Origin: Nocardioides sp.
GTDB lineage: Bacteria > Actinomycetota > Actinomycetes > Propionibacteriales > Nocardioidaceae
DNA: 64,000 nt
Direction: 5' to 3'
Assembly: GCA_020636915.1 (NCBI GenBank)
Contig: JACJWV010000011.1
Location: 1-64,000, forward strand
The notes below the pieces were generated by a model that saw nothing but the letters and a program-made list of their open reading frames with translations, was not told where the DNA came from and did not search any database. Of this stretch, positions 7,372-16,210 are shown piece by piece; within the stretch, counting starts at the first letter, position 1; each line of letters begins with the position of its first letter. The translations under genes were made by a program, and so were the position numbers.

Positions 7372-9084
7372 GTGGTGCTGCTCGAGGGAGGACCACCGGA
7401 CCGGGCCGACGTCGTCGTCATCGGCAGCGGCTTCGGCGGCGCCGTCGTCGCCGAGCGCCTCGCCGCCGAGGGGCTCGACGTGTGCGTGCTCGAGCGCGGC
7501 CGGGCCTACCCGCCCGGCTCGTTCCCTCGCACCCCCTCCGGCCTCGGCGCCAACTTCTGGGACCCGAGCTCGGGACTGCACGGCATGTTCGACGCCTGGT
7601 CCTTCTCCGGCCTCGACGCGATCGTGTCGAGCGGCCTGGGGGGCGGGTCGCTGATCTACGCCAACGTGCTGCTGCGCAAGGACCCGAGCTGGTTCCGGCA
7701 GCCCCACCCCTACCGCCCGGGGGTCGAGGAGGTCTGGCCGATCGGGTACGACGACCTCGAGCCGCACTACGACCGCGTCGAGGAGTTCCTCGACGTGCAG
7801 ACCATGCCCTTCGACGGCCCGCCCGCGTTCCAGCTGCCCAAGACCGGCGCGATGCGGGACGCGGCGGCCACGTCGCGGGGCTCGTTCGCGCTGGCGCCGC
7901 TGGCCGTCCGGTTCCGCGACGCCGCCGGCGAGCCCGCGGTCGGCGCCGAGCTGCCGCCCGACGGCTACCCGAACATCCACCGTCCCGACGGACCGGGCAG
8001 CGGTCGCCGTACCTGCCGACTCCTGGGCGAGTGCGACATCGGTTGCAACGAGGGGTCCAAGAGCAGCCTGGACCACACCTACCTCTCGGCCGCCAGCCAC
8101 CACGGGGCACACATCCACGTGCTGACCGAGGTCACCCGGATGGCCCGGCGTGACGACGGCTTCGACGTCACGGTCGTCGTCCACGAGCCCGACGCCGGCC
8201 CGCGGCCGACCGCCGAGCGGCCCGAGCACACGATCCGGGCCACCCGGGTCGTCGTCTCCGCGGGCACCCTCGGCAGCACCTACCTGCTGCTGACCAACCG
8301 GGACGCGCTCGGCATCGCCTCCCCCGCGCTCGGCACCCGCTTCTGCGGCAACGGCGACCTGCTCGGCTTCATCCTGGGCGCCGGCCGGGCGCTGGAGGGC
8401 ACGCGCGGCCCGGTCATCAGCTCCTACGTCCGCTTCCCGGACCAGGTGGACACCGGCGACGACCTCGACCACGGCATGTACATCGAGGACGCCGGCTACC
8501 CCGCGATCGCCGCCTGGCTGGCCGAGCTCAGCCAGAGCCCGGCCATGGTCGGCCGGCTCGGACGCCTGGTGGGCCAGCGGCTCCGCGAGCGGTTCAGCGG
8601 CGGCCCCCACACCCACCTGTCGGCCGACCTCGCGCGCCTCATCGGCCCCGGCACCTTCAGCAAGGACAGCCTGCCCCTGCTCGGGATGGGCCGCGACGTC
8701 CCGGACGGCACCCTGTTCCTCCGCGACCCCGACGACCGGCCCGTCCTCGACAGCACGTGGACGACGCGGACCTCGCAGCGCTACTTCGCGACGATGGAGC
8801 GGCGCATGGAGCAGTTCGCCGACGTCCTCGACGGCCGCTTCGAGGTCAACCCGTCCTTCTGGTTCCGCCGCGTCATCACCGTGCACCCGCTCGGCGGGGT
8901 GCCGATGTCGACGTCGGAGCGCGAGGGCGTCGTCGACTCCTACGGCCGGGTCCGCGGCGTCGACGGGCTGCGGGTGTGCGACGGCTCGGTGATGCCGGGG
9001 CCGGTCGGCGCCAACCCCTCGCTGACGATCGCGGCGTTCGCGGACCGGGTCGCCGACGACCTGCTGGCGGAGGTGGCGTCATGA
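7372..9084 (+). CDS. GMC oxidoreductase, cholesterol-oxidase-like
   Basis: This FAD-dependent alcohol oxidase or dehydrogenase of the glucose-methanol-choline family has about 570 residues. The ADP-binding Rossmann motif VVVIGSGFGGAVVAERL lies near the N-terminus (about 14-30). GLGGGSLIYANV matches the FAD-contacting segment. The C-terminal signature has the catalytic histidine in TVHPLGG and the asparagine in GANPSLTI. Closest in style are ChoD-type cholesterol oxidases, but the substrate is unproven. A GTG at 7363 overlaps the GGGGAGG ribosome site, so GTG 7372, eight bases after it, is preferred. It is the first gene of a nine-gene operon and overlaps the next gene by 4 bp. Confidence 0.88.
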   Translation: MVLLEGGPPDRADVVVIGSGFGGAVVAERLAAEGLDVCVLERGRAYPPGSFPRTPSGLGANFWDPSSGLHGMFDAWSFSGLDAIVSSGLGGGSLIYANVLLRKDPSWFRQPHPYRPGVEEVWPIGYDDLEPHYDRVEEFLDVQTMPFDGPPAFQLPKTGAMRDAAATSRGSFALAPLAVRFRDAAGEPAVGAELPPDGYPNIHRPDGPGSGRRTCRLLGECDIGCNEGSKSSLDHTYLSAASHHGAHIHVLTEVTRMARRDDGFDVTVVVHEPDAGPRPTAERPEHTIRATRVVVSAGTLGSTYLLLTNRDALGIASPALGTRFCGNGDLLGFILGAGRALEGTRGPVISSYVRFPDQVDTGDDLDHGMYIEDAGYPAIAAWLAELSQSPAMVGRLGRLVGQRLRERFSGGPHTHLSADLARLIGPGTFSKDSLPLLGMGRDVPDGTLFLRDPDDRPVLDSTWTTRTSQRYFATMERRMEQFADVLDGRFEVNPSFWFRRVITVHPLGGVPMSTSEREGVVDSYGRVRGVDGLRVCDGSVMPGPVGANPSLTIAAFADRVADDLLAEVAS

Positions 9085-9686
9085 GCGTGGAGTTCACCGA
9101 GGAGATGAAGGGGTTCTACACACCGGGCGCGCCGGCGTACGACGTCGGCGAGGTCACCGGCGTGCGGGACTGGAACCGCCTGATGTTCCACCTCACGATC
9201 GGCACCTCGGACCTCGGCGCCGCGCTGCGCGACCCCCGCCACGCGATGCAGGCGCGCGGCCACGTCCGCTGCGCCGCCCTCGGGGCGGCCCCCCACCCGG
9301 TCCACGACGGCCGCTTCGACCTCTTCGCGCCGAGCCCGGTGCCCGGGCGGCTGCTGATGCGCTACCGGCTGCCCTTCGACAGCGACCTCGGGCCGATGAC
9401 GCTGCTGGGCTTCAAGGACGTCGGGAACGACGGCGGGATGGACGCCTGGCCGGACACCACGACCCTCTACACCCGGCTGGTCCGCGGGACCGTCGACCAC
9501 GACCACCCCGACGACTCCCCCGACGAGTACGGGCGGGGGATCCTGCGCCTCGATGCGTTCATGTTCGCCCGGCAGCTCACCACCTACCGCGGCGGCCTCC
9601 TCGACATCACCCGCTTCAACCTGTTCTTCCTCCGCCGCCTGCTCGCCGTGTACGGGCGGCCACCACGACTGGAGGTCCGCGCATGA
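9081..9686 (+). CDS. Companion domain protein of the GMC oxidoreductase
   Basis: The 201-residue soluble protein begins MSVEFTEEMKGF at ATG 9081, overlapping the oxidoreductase stop as ATGA, and itself overlaps the next gene the same way. No signal peptide or membrane helix is present. The FTEEMKGF start and beta-rich middle resemble a middle region I recall from long bacterial proteins that fuse a GMC oxidoreductase to an alpha/beta hydrolase. If correct, this operon carries the three parts as separate but translationally coupled proteins. The biochemical role is unknown. Confidence 0.8.
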   Translation: MSVEFTEEMKGFYTPGAPAYDVGEVTGVRDWNRLMFHLTIGTSDLGAALRDPRHAMQARGHVRCAALGAAPHPVHDGRFDLFAPSPVPGRLLMRYRLPFDSDLGPMTLLGFKDVGNDGGMDAWPDTTTLYTRLVRGTVDHDHPDDSPDEYGRGILRLDAFMFARQLTTYRGGLLDITRFNLFFLRRLLAVYGRPPRLEVRA

Positions 9687-10735
9687 CCACGACCCAGGTC
9701 GCGCCCGGCAGCGCGACGCACACCGAGGTGATCCCCTTCCGGGCCGGCGACGGGATGGCGCTCAACCTGCACCACGTGACGAGCAGCCATCCGGTCACCC
9801 GCGGGCCGGTGCTGCTCGTGCACGGCGCCGGCGTCCGCGCGGACATCTTCCGCACCGCCGGGCAACCGACCATCGTCGACGCGCTGCTGGCGGAGGGCTG
9901 GGACGTCTGGCTGGAGAACTGGCGCGCCAGCATCGACCTGCCGCCGAACCGCTGGAACCTGGACCAGGCGGCCGTCCACGACCACCCCGCCGCGGTCGCC
10001 ACCGTGCTGGAGCACACCGGCGCCGACACGCTCCGGGCGCTGATCCACTGCCAGGGCTCGAGCAGCTTCGCCCTCTCCGCGGTCGCGGGCCTGCTGCCGC
10101 AGGTGGACACGATCGTGTCCAACGCGATGTCGCTGCACCCGGTGGTGCCGCGGCTGTCGGCCTTCAAGCTCTCCCGCGTCGTGCCGCTGGTGGCGCTGGC
10201 GATGGACTACGTGGACCCGCACTGGGGCAAGACCGCCCCGACCGGGTTCCTGCAGCGGCGGATGGTCGACGCGGTCCGCCTGACCCACCGCGAGTGCGGC
10301 AGCGGCGCCTGCCGGATGGTGAGCTTCGTCTACGGCGCCGGCCACCCCGCGCTCTGGTCGCACGAGAACCTGAGCTCCGGCAGCCACACGTGGCTCGCCG
10401 ACGAGTTCGGCCCGGTGCCGCTGACCTTCTTCGCCCAGATGGCCCGCTCGGTGCGCGCGGGCCGGATCGTCCCGACCGGCAGCGTCCCGGGGCTGCCGGA
10501 CGACCCGGTCGCCGGCCCGCCGCGCACCGACGCCCGCTTCGCGCTGGTGGCCGGCCGCGACAACCTCTGCTTCCTCCCGGAGAGCCAGGAGCGCACCTAC
10601 GACCACCTCGAGCGCCACGCGCCGGGGCGGCACTCCGTCCACGTCGTCGAGGGCTACGGCCACCTCGACGTCTTCATGGGCCGCTACGCCCCCCGCGACA
10701 CCTTCCCCCTGATCCTGCAGGAGCTGGCCCGATGA
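9683..10735 (+). CDS. Alpha/beta hydrolase with cysteine at the nucleophile elbow
   Basis: This 350-residue alpha/beta-fold hydrolase has the oxyanion segment LLVHGAG at residues 44-50 and the final histidine in VEGYGHLDVFMG. At the nucleophile elbow, where most relatives have G-x-S-x-G, the sequence is IHCQGSSS, placing Cys123 as nucleophile, as in dienelactone hydrolases. An esterase or thioesterase acting on products of the oxidoreductase is plausible but not shown. ATG 9683 overlaps the previous stop by 4 bp; its own stop overlaps the next start. Confidence 0.86.
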   Translation: MTTTQVAPGSATHTEVIPFRAGDGMALNLHHVTSSHPVTRGPVLLVHGAGVRADIFRTAGQPTIVDALLAEGWDVWLENWRASIDLPPNRWNLDQAAVHDHPAAVATVLEHTGADTLRALIHCQGSSSFALSAVAGLLPQVDTIVSNAMSLHPVVPRLSAFKLSRVVPLVALAMDYVDPHWGKTAPTGFLQRRMVDAVRLTHRECGSGACRMVSFVYGAGHPALWSHENLSSGSHTWLADEFGPVPLTFFAQMARSVRAGRIVPTGSVPGLPDDPVAGPPRTDARFALVAGRDNLCFLPESQERTYDHLERHAPGRHSVHVVEGYGHLDVFMGRYAPRDTFPLILQELAR

Positions 10736-11619
10736 TGCCTCTCGCCCCTCGCCGGCAGCGCGCCCTCGCGGGCCGCGACTCGCTGGTCGACGACATCCCC
10801 TTCTCGCTCCCGGTGAACTCCGAGGACTCCCCGGCCCTGATGGCCGGCTTCACCGCCGACCTCGACGGCATCCGCCGGCTGCTGCCCGGCGAGGAGCTGG
10901 TGCCGGTCCGCCTCCCGGGTGGGCGGGGCCTGCTGCTGGTGACGGTCATCGACTACCGCACCACCGACATCGGCTCGTACGTCGAGTTCAGCATCGCCTT
11001 CGCGTGCGCGCACCGCCGCGCGGGCAGCCCGCTGCTGGCGACGCTGCTGCGGGAGCGGACCACCGCGGTCGGCCAGTACGTGTGGGACCTGCCGGTGAGC
11101 ACGCTGGTCTCGGTCAAGGGCGGCAAGGGCATCTGGGGCATGCCCAAGCACCAGGCCAACCTCGACTTCCGCGTCGACGACGCCGAGATGTCCAGCCAGT
11201 ACGACCTCGACGGCGAGCTCTGCATGCGGATCACGGTCCGGCGCCCCGGCGGCCTCAAGGTGCCGCTGCGCAACTTCGGGGCGGCCAACTACTGCCAGTT
11301 CCGCGGGATGCTGATGAAGTCCACGATCTTCTTCTCCGACGACGTCGAGGTCGCGGCCGGCAGCCGGGCGCACGCCGAGCTCATCCTCGGCCCGCACAAG
11401 CGGATGGACCCGCTGCGCGAGCTCGACCTGGCGCCGAGCCCGCTCTTCGTCGCGTGCCTCCCCCACTCCCACGGGATCCTCGACGACCACTACGAGGGCT
11501 GGTTCCTCACCGCGACCGACGCCCCGGACCCGGACCGGCCGCCCGAGGGCCTGGAGTCGGTCGTCGGCCTGCCGAACGACCAGAGCCGGCTGCCCGCCCC
11601 CGTCGCGGAGGGGCGATGA
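10732..11619 (+). CDS. Acetoacetate-decarboxylase-like protein
   Basis: The 295-residue soluble protein resembles the acetoacetate decarboxylase superfamily. KGGKGIWGMPKHQANLDF in the middle matches the conserved strand region that in true decarboxylases follows the Schiff-base lysine. Members occur in secondary and lipid metabolism as decarboxylases, aldolase-dehydratases or non-catalytic binders, so the reaction here is open. It starts ATG 10732, overlapping the hydrolase stop (ATGA), and is itself overlapped by the next gene. Confidence 0.8.
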   Translation: MMPLAPRRQRALAGRDSLVDDIPFSLPVNSEDSPALMAGFTADLDGIRRLLPGEELVPVRLPGGRGLLLVTVIDYRTTDIGSYVEFSIAFACAHRRAGSPLLATLLRERTTAVGQYVWDLPVSTLVSVKGGKGIWGMPKHQANLDFRVDDAEMSSQYDLDGELCMRITVRRPGGLKVPLRNFGAANYCQFRGMLMKSTIFFSDDVEVAAGSRAHAELILGPHKRMDPLRELDLAPSPLFVACLPHSHGILDDHYEGWFLTATDAPDPDRPPEGLESVVGLPNDQSRLPAPVAEGR

Positions 11620-12080
11620 CCGTGGAGGCGTGGATCGGAGCGGGCCTGCTCTTCTTCGCCTCGCTCTACCTCGGCATGGGGTTCTCGCTGGTCGTCCTGC
11701 AGTTCCCCGGGGCGCTGGCCACGACGCGCAGCGCCGACTTCCCGCAGCGCTTCGGGGACCCGGTACGCCGAGCCGTCGGGTTCTTCACCGTGGGCAGCCT
11801 GCTGATGATCGCCGGTGCCATCTGGCTCACCGTCCTGGAGTGGGACGACGGGAGCCGGCGGTGGCTCCCGCTCGCCTACCTCCTGCTCGCGGTGCTGGCG
11901 ACGGCGTTCACCGTCGTCCTCATCCTCCCGGTCAACCGGCGGCTCTACGAGGACATCCCCGACCAGCGGGAGTTCACCCGGGTGCTCGAGCGCTGGATCC
12001 GGCTCAACGTGGTCCGCTACGGCTTCTGGGTGCTGGAGTGGTGCGCGATCACCGGCTGGTTCGTGGCGGTGGCGTCATGA
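11616..12080 (+). CDS. Four-helix integral membrane protein
   Basis: The 154-residue protein has hydrophobic segments at about 6-30, 56-76, 86-106 and 134-153. A charged cytoplasmic or external loop (NRRLYEDIPDQREFTRVLERW) precedes the last segment. No catalytic motif is visible. Overlaps of 4 bp at both ends tie its translation to the decarboxylase-like gene and to the next membrane gene. It may anchor the operon's soluble enzymes at the membrane; this is a guess from context. Confidence 0.8.
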   Translation: MTVEAWIGAGLLFFASLYLGMGFSLVVLQFPGALATTRSADFPQRFGDPVRRAVGFFTVGSLLMIAGAIWLTVLEWDDGSRRWLPLAYLLLAVLATAFTVVLILPVNRRLYEDIPDQREFTRVLERWIRLNVVRYGFWVLEWCAITGWFVAVAS

Positions 12081-12475
12081 CCGCCCACGTGTCCGCTGCC
12101 GAGACCACCATCGCCCAGACGGCCGTCGCCCGGGCCATCGGGGCGACCACGCTGATGTCGGGGCTCGGCCTGGTGGTCGCGCCACGGACCGCGCTGCGGC
12201 TGATGGGGGCCGACACCCCCGACCCGGCACCCCTGCTCTACCGCGTCGTCGGCATGTTCATGACCGTGTCGGGCGGGCTGCTGCTCGACGGCGCCGAGCA
12301 GCGGGTCGTCCTGCGCTGGAGCCTGGCACAGAAGAGCGGAGCGGTCGCCGGGGTGGGTCTCGGCGTGCTCCGCCGCGACTACCGCAAGCGAGCCCTGCTG
12401 GTCGCGTCGTTCGACGCCGTCAGCGCCGTCGCCCTGGCGCGGATGCTGTCGAAGGGCTCCGGGAGCCCGTCGTGA
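12077..12475 (+). CDS. Small membrane protein
   Basis: The 132-residue protein has weakly hydrophobic helices near residues 22-40, 57-77 and 84-100 and a basic stretch (LRRDYRKRALL). No family is recognised. The start ATG 12077 overlaps the preceding stop and its stop is overlapped by the GTG of the patatin gene. With the preceding gene it forms a pair of membrane proteins in the middle of a run of soluble lipid-type enzymes. Confidence 0.75.
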   Translation: MTAHVSAAETTIAQTAVARAIGATTLMSGLGLVVAPRTALRLMGADTPDPAPLLYRVVGMFMTVSGGLLLDGAEQRVVLRWSLAQKSGAVAGVGLGVLRRDYRKRALLVASFDAVSAVALARMLSKGSGSPS

Positions 12476-13890
12476 CCCGGCGCGCCCTGATCCTCGCCGG
12501 CGGCGGCATCCGCGTCGCCTGGCAGACCGGCGCGCTCGCCGCGCTCGACGAGGACGGGCTGACCTTCGACCACGGGGACGGCACGTCGGGCGGGATCTTC
12601 ACCCTCGCCATGCTGCTCTCGGGGCAACGCCCCGACGAGATGATCCGGCGCTGGACCGCCCTCGACATCCGCAGCTTCGTGTCGCCGCTCCCGCTGCGCT
12701 CCTACCTGCGCTCCCCCACCGACTGGGTCGCGTTCGGCGGCTCCGCCGGTGTCCGCGACGCGGTCCTCCCGGCCCTCGGCATCGACCTGGACCGCGTGCG
12801 GGCCGCCGACACGATGACCGGGTCGTTCAACGTCGCCGACTTCGCGCGCAAGCGCTGCGTCGCGATCCCGCACACCGAGATCGACGAGGACCGTCTGGTC
12901 GCCGGGGTCTCCCTGGCCGGGGTGATGCCGGCGGTCGAGCACGGCGGGCGCACCTGGACCGACGCCGTCTGGATCCAGGACGCCAACCTGATGGAGGCGG
13001 TGCGCCGGGGCTGCGACGAGCTGTGGGTGCTGTGGTGCATCGGCAACACCCCGCGCTGGGGTGCCGGCGCGCTGGAGCAGTACGTCCACATGATCGAGAT
13101 GAGCGCGACCGGCGCGCTCTCCGGCGAGCTCGAGGCGATCGCCGACCTCAACCGCCGGCGGGCGAGCGGTGAGCCGGTGCTGGGCTCCACCGACCAGGTC
13201 ACCGTCCACGTGATCCGCCCCGACCTCCCGATCCCCCTGGACCCCGACCTCGTCGTCGGCCGGATCGACGCCGAGACCCTGATCGCCATGGGCTACCGCG
13301 ACGCCCGCCGCTACCTCGCCACCCGCCCGCCCGGCGGCACCCCCCTGACCGAGGACGCGACCCGGACGCCCGCACGCGAGCTGGGCGCCCGGATCACCCT
13401 GCGCGCCTCCGGGGCGACCGACGGGGGCCGCTTCGGCTACACCCTCGTCCTCGAGGCCGACGACCTCGCGGCCCTGAGCCGCTGCCCGGACGCCGAGATG
13501 GGCGTCGTCGGCACGCTGCGGCACCCCCGCCTCGGGCTGCTCCTCCTCGGCGGCGGGACCGCGCGGTTGACCGGGCACGGTGCCGACCGCCGGCTCGAGG
13601 TGCGCGCCGACGTACGGCTGCACGACGGCGTCGGCGAGCTGGCCGTCGACGTCCCCCTCCCCCGCGGCCGGCCCCACGCCGCCCGCCACCACGCCTGGCG
13701 GATCACCGGACCGCACGACGTCGCCTGGTCCGGCAGGGCCGACATGACGGCGGGTCAGGCCGTGCGCGCGCTCGCCTCGTTCGAGCCCAGCGGCGCCCAC
13801 CACCTCACCGACCGCGCGCGGGCGCTGGGACTGGCGATCCGGCTGGCCCGTCGCGACGGTGCCGCCGCGCCCGTCCGGGTGCCCGCCTGA
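12472..13890 (+). CDS. Patatin-like phospholipase
   Basis: The 472-residue protein has the patatin glycine-rich oxyanion loop AGGGIRVAWQTG (residues 9-20) and the serine-nucleophile motif GTSGG (Ser39). The second dyad residue is normally in a D-G-A/G motif; here the likely region is WIQDANLMEAV, a non-standard version. The C-terminal third (from about residue 300) is an extra beta-rich region without recognised family. Patatins hydrolyse phospholipids and acyl esters, fitting a lipid operon. It begins with GTG 12472, overlapping the previous stop as GTGA. Confidence 0.87.
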   Translation: MTRRALILAGGGIRVAWQTGALAALDEDGLTFDHGDGTSGGIFTLAMLLSGQRPDEMIRRWTALDIRSFVSPLPLRSYLRSPTDWVAFGGSAGVRDAVLPALGIDLDRVRAADTMTGSFNVADFARKRCVAIPHTEIDEDRLVAGVSLAGVMPAVEHGGRTWTDAVWIQDANLMEAVRRGCDELWVLWCIGNTPRWGAGALEQYVHMIEMSATGALSGELEAIADLNRRRASGEPVLGSTDQVTVHVIRPDLPIPLDPDLVVGRIDAETLIAMGYRDARRYLATRPPGGTPLTEDATRTPARELGARITLRASGATDGGRFGYTLVLEADDLAALSRCPDAEMGVVGTLRHPRLGLLLLGGGTARLTGHGADRRLEVRADVRLHDGVGELAVDVPLPRGRPHAARHHAWRITGPHDVAWSGRADMTAGQAVRALASFEPSGAHHLTDRARALGLAIRLARRDGAAAPVRVPA

Positions 13891-13899
13891 GGCCCGACC

Positions 13900-15333
13900 G
13901 TGGAGGTCTCGATCCGTCCCCTCGTCGCGCCGGGCGCCCCGGCGGGGACGATGCGGGCCTGGGTGGCCGTGCTCGGGTACGGCGACCTGCCCGACCTGGC
14001 CTGGAGCGTCGACGGCGCCGCCGTCGCGGCGCAGCCGGTGCGGCCCCTGCGGCCCGCCTACCCGGACGCGGCCTCGCTGCGGGTCGCCACGGGCGTCGTC
14101 GACCTCACCGGCCTCCCCGCCAACGGTCGGACCCGCACGGTCCGGGTCGTCGCCACCTCACCGGCGACCCCTGCCGGGCCAGTGCCGCCCGTCGCCTGCG
14201 AGCTGGCGATGCGGGCGGTGCCGGCCGAGCTCCCGCGGGACGGGACGTCGTTCAACCTGCTGCTCGTCTCGTGCTTCTACCGCGGCGGCGACAAGGCGGG
14301 CCGGTGCGGCGTGGTCGCCCGCGGCCTGACCGGCCTGGACCGCCCGGACCTCGTCCTCACGGTCGGCGACCAGGTCTACCTCGACCAGCCACCGCTGATC
14401 GGCAGCTTCGACGACGACCGGCTGGCGGCCACCTTCGCGCAGAAGTACCGCGACAACTTCGTCGGCACCGACGGCTACGCCGCCGTCCTGCGCACCGCTC
14501 CGGTCGCGGCGATCCCCGACGACCACGAGTACTGGAACAACTTCCCGCACCCCTCGCCGATGACGCTGCAGAGCCTCGTGCACCGCGGCGACATCGCCGA
14601 CAACCCGTGGCGCCGCGCGGCCAAGGCGATGTACGACGCCTTCCAGCTGGCGAGCGCGGACGCGTACTCCTACCGGTTCGACGTGGCCCCGCTGTCGTTC
14701 TTCATGATGGACAACCGCACCTTCCGGGGCACCGACGGCAAGCACACGCTGCAGGACGCCGACCTGCAGCTCTACCGCGACTGGGTCGACGACGTCGTCG
14801 CCCGGCGGTTGGTGCCGGTCCTGGTCACCGGGCCCTCCCTGCTCCAGCCGGGGAAGAGCTGGTGGGGCCGGCTGCTCGACCGCAGCTTCGCCGACTACGG
14901 GGACTACGGCGACGTCATGGACGGGCTGACCACCCTGGCCCGCCACGGGCGCGGGGCGCTGGCGCTGACCGGTGACGTGCACTACGGGCGGGTCGTCGAC
15001 GCGCGGATCTTCGGGACGGCGCCGGAGGCAGGTACGCCGTTCGGCTCGATCCGCGAGGTCATCTCCTCCCCGACGGCGCTGGTGTGGGGCTCGGAGCACC
15101 AGAGGCCCGGCACGGCCCCCACCCGCTTCGCGCCCGGCGCCGCCGCGGTCAAGCTCGACACGGTCACGGCGTGGCCGGGACGCGACGACATCCGCGGCGA
15201 CCACGTCGCCCTGCTCCGGTTCACCCGGACCGCGGGCGGCGTGGCACTCGAGGTCCAGTACCGGATGATCCGCGAGGTCCACGGCCCGGGCCGGGGCACC
15301 TACGCGCTGCCGCCCGTCGTCCTCCCCACCTGA
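13900..15333 (+). CDS. PhoD-like metallophosphoesterase
   Basis: The 477-residue protein is of the PhoD/alkaline phosphatase D superfamily. Metal-site motifs are VGDQVY (Asp157), DDHEYWNN (207-214) and, near residue 360, LTGDVHYGR. It has no signal peptide, unlike secreted PhoD, so it is probably cytoplasmic. An N-terminal beta domain (about 1-105) precedes the catalytic part. The GTG start lies nine bases after the patatin stop. No PHO box was found near it, so its role is more likely phosphodiester removal in the operon's pathway than phosphate scavenging. Confidence 0.85.
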   Translation: MEVSIRPLVAPGAPAGTMRAWVAVLGYGDLPDLAWSVDGAAVAAQPVRPLRPAYPDAASLRVATGVVDLTGLPANGRTRTVRVVATSPATPAGPVPPVACELAMRAVPAELPRDGTSFNLLLVSCFYRGGDKAGRCGVVARGLTGLDRPDLVLTVGDQVYLDQPPLIGSFDDDRLAATFAQKYRDNFVGTDGYAAVLRTAPVAAIPDDHEYWNNFPHPSPMTLQSLVHRGDIADNPWRRAAKAMYDAFQLASADAYSYRFDVAPLSFFMMDNRTFRGTDGKHTLQDADLQLYRDWVDDVVARRLVPVLVTGPSLLQPGKSWWGRLLDRSFADYGDYGDVMDGLTTLARHGRGALALTGDVHYGRVVDARIFGTAPEAGTPFGSIREVISSPTALVWGSEHQRPGTAPTRFAPGAAAVKLDTVTAWPGRDDIRGDHVALLRFTRTAGGVALEVQYRMIREVHGPGRGTYALPPVVLPT

Positions 15334-15360
15334 TCCCACCTGATCCCACCTGATCCCACC
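15331..15360 (+). repeat. 10-bp tandem repeat, three copies, containing the stop codon
   Basis: TGATCCCACC occurs three times in a row. The first TGA (15331-15333) is the stop of the phosphoesterase gene, so slippage would not change the protein. Confidence 0.9.
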
Positions 15361-15391
15361 GCCTGAGCCCACCACTGCCGATCGGAGCGAC

Positions 15392-16210
15392 ATGTACGCC
15401 ATCCGCGGATCCACCGCCACGTCGCAGAACGAGATCTTCGCCGAGCGCGAACGGACCTCCACCGGCCGCACCGCCAACCTGGACTGGCTGGCCGACCGCC
15501 TCGCCGACCTCGGGGCGCCGGACGAGGGCGAGACGCTGGTGCTCCTCCTCGGCGGGCGCAGCGCCTACGACTTCCGCGTGCGGGTCGCCCAGTCGCACCT
15601 GCGCGACGACATGTCCCCCAGCCACTGGTCACACGCGGCGCTCGTCGACGCCGTCGCCGACCCGCTCGGGTCGACCTCGCTGCGGGAGGTCGCGCTCGAG
15701 CCGCGGGACGGCTTCGGGATGCCCGCGACGACCAACGCGGTGCAGACCACGACGCTGGACTGGTACGCCGACCCCGAGCTGGTCCCCAACATCGCCGTCC
15801 TCTGCGTCCCCACCCCGACGTCGGCCTGGCGCGGCCGCAGCGACGCACCCGGCCGCTCGGAGCAGACCTCGGTCCTCGAGCAGTTCACCCAGCAGCGGGT
15901 CATCGTCGACATGCCCGCCCTGGTCCTGCGGTGGCTCGGCTTCGTCTGGGGCGTCGGGAAGTCCGGCAACCCCGTCCTCGACGGCGACGGCGTGCCGTCG
16001 GCGGTGATGATCGAGACCTTGGTGACCGCCGCCGGCTACGACCTCACCCCCGGCCTGGACAGCCGGGCCGCGACCCCCGAGGGGTTCTGGCAGACGGCCC
16101 GCTGGTGGCACACCTACTTCGCCCTCCAGGACCGCCGGCCCGTGCGGGGCTACTACTGGGTCGCCGACCGCCTCGACTACGCCCCGTCGCGGTTGCGGGC
16201 GGGCGCGTAG
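15392..16210 (+). CDS. Operon-terminal protein of unknown function
   Basis: The 272-residue soluble protein starts at ATG 15392 and is the last gene of the operon that begins at 7372. Two segments, SPSHWSHAALVDAV and AVMIETLVTAAGYDLTPG, are placed like the His and Cys motifs of permuted papain-like (YiiX/NlpC-P60-like) proteins. The catalytic cysteine is not seen, so the resemblance is weak and could indicate an inactive relative. A hairpin at 16219-16237 (GGGGG/CCCCC around a CG-rich centre) may end the operon. Confidence 0.72.
   Translation: MYAIRGSTATSQNEIFAERERTSTGRTANLDWLADRLADLGAPDEGETLVLLLGGRSAYDFRVRVAQSHLRDDMSPSHWSHAALVDAVADPLGSTSLREVALEPRDGFGMPATTNAVQTTTLDWYADPELVPNIAVLCVPTPTSAWRGRSDAPGRSEQTSVLEQFTQQRVIVDMPALVLRWLGFVWGVGKSGNPVLDGDGVPSAVMIETLVTAAGYDLTPGLDSRAATPEGFWQTARWWHTYFALQDRRPVRGYYWVADRLDYAPSRLRAGA

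Noticed and set aside
13800..13900. PHO box before the PhoD-like gene
   Set aside because: No 11-bp-spaced GTTCACC-like repeats in either strand; the gene directly follows patatin in an operon.
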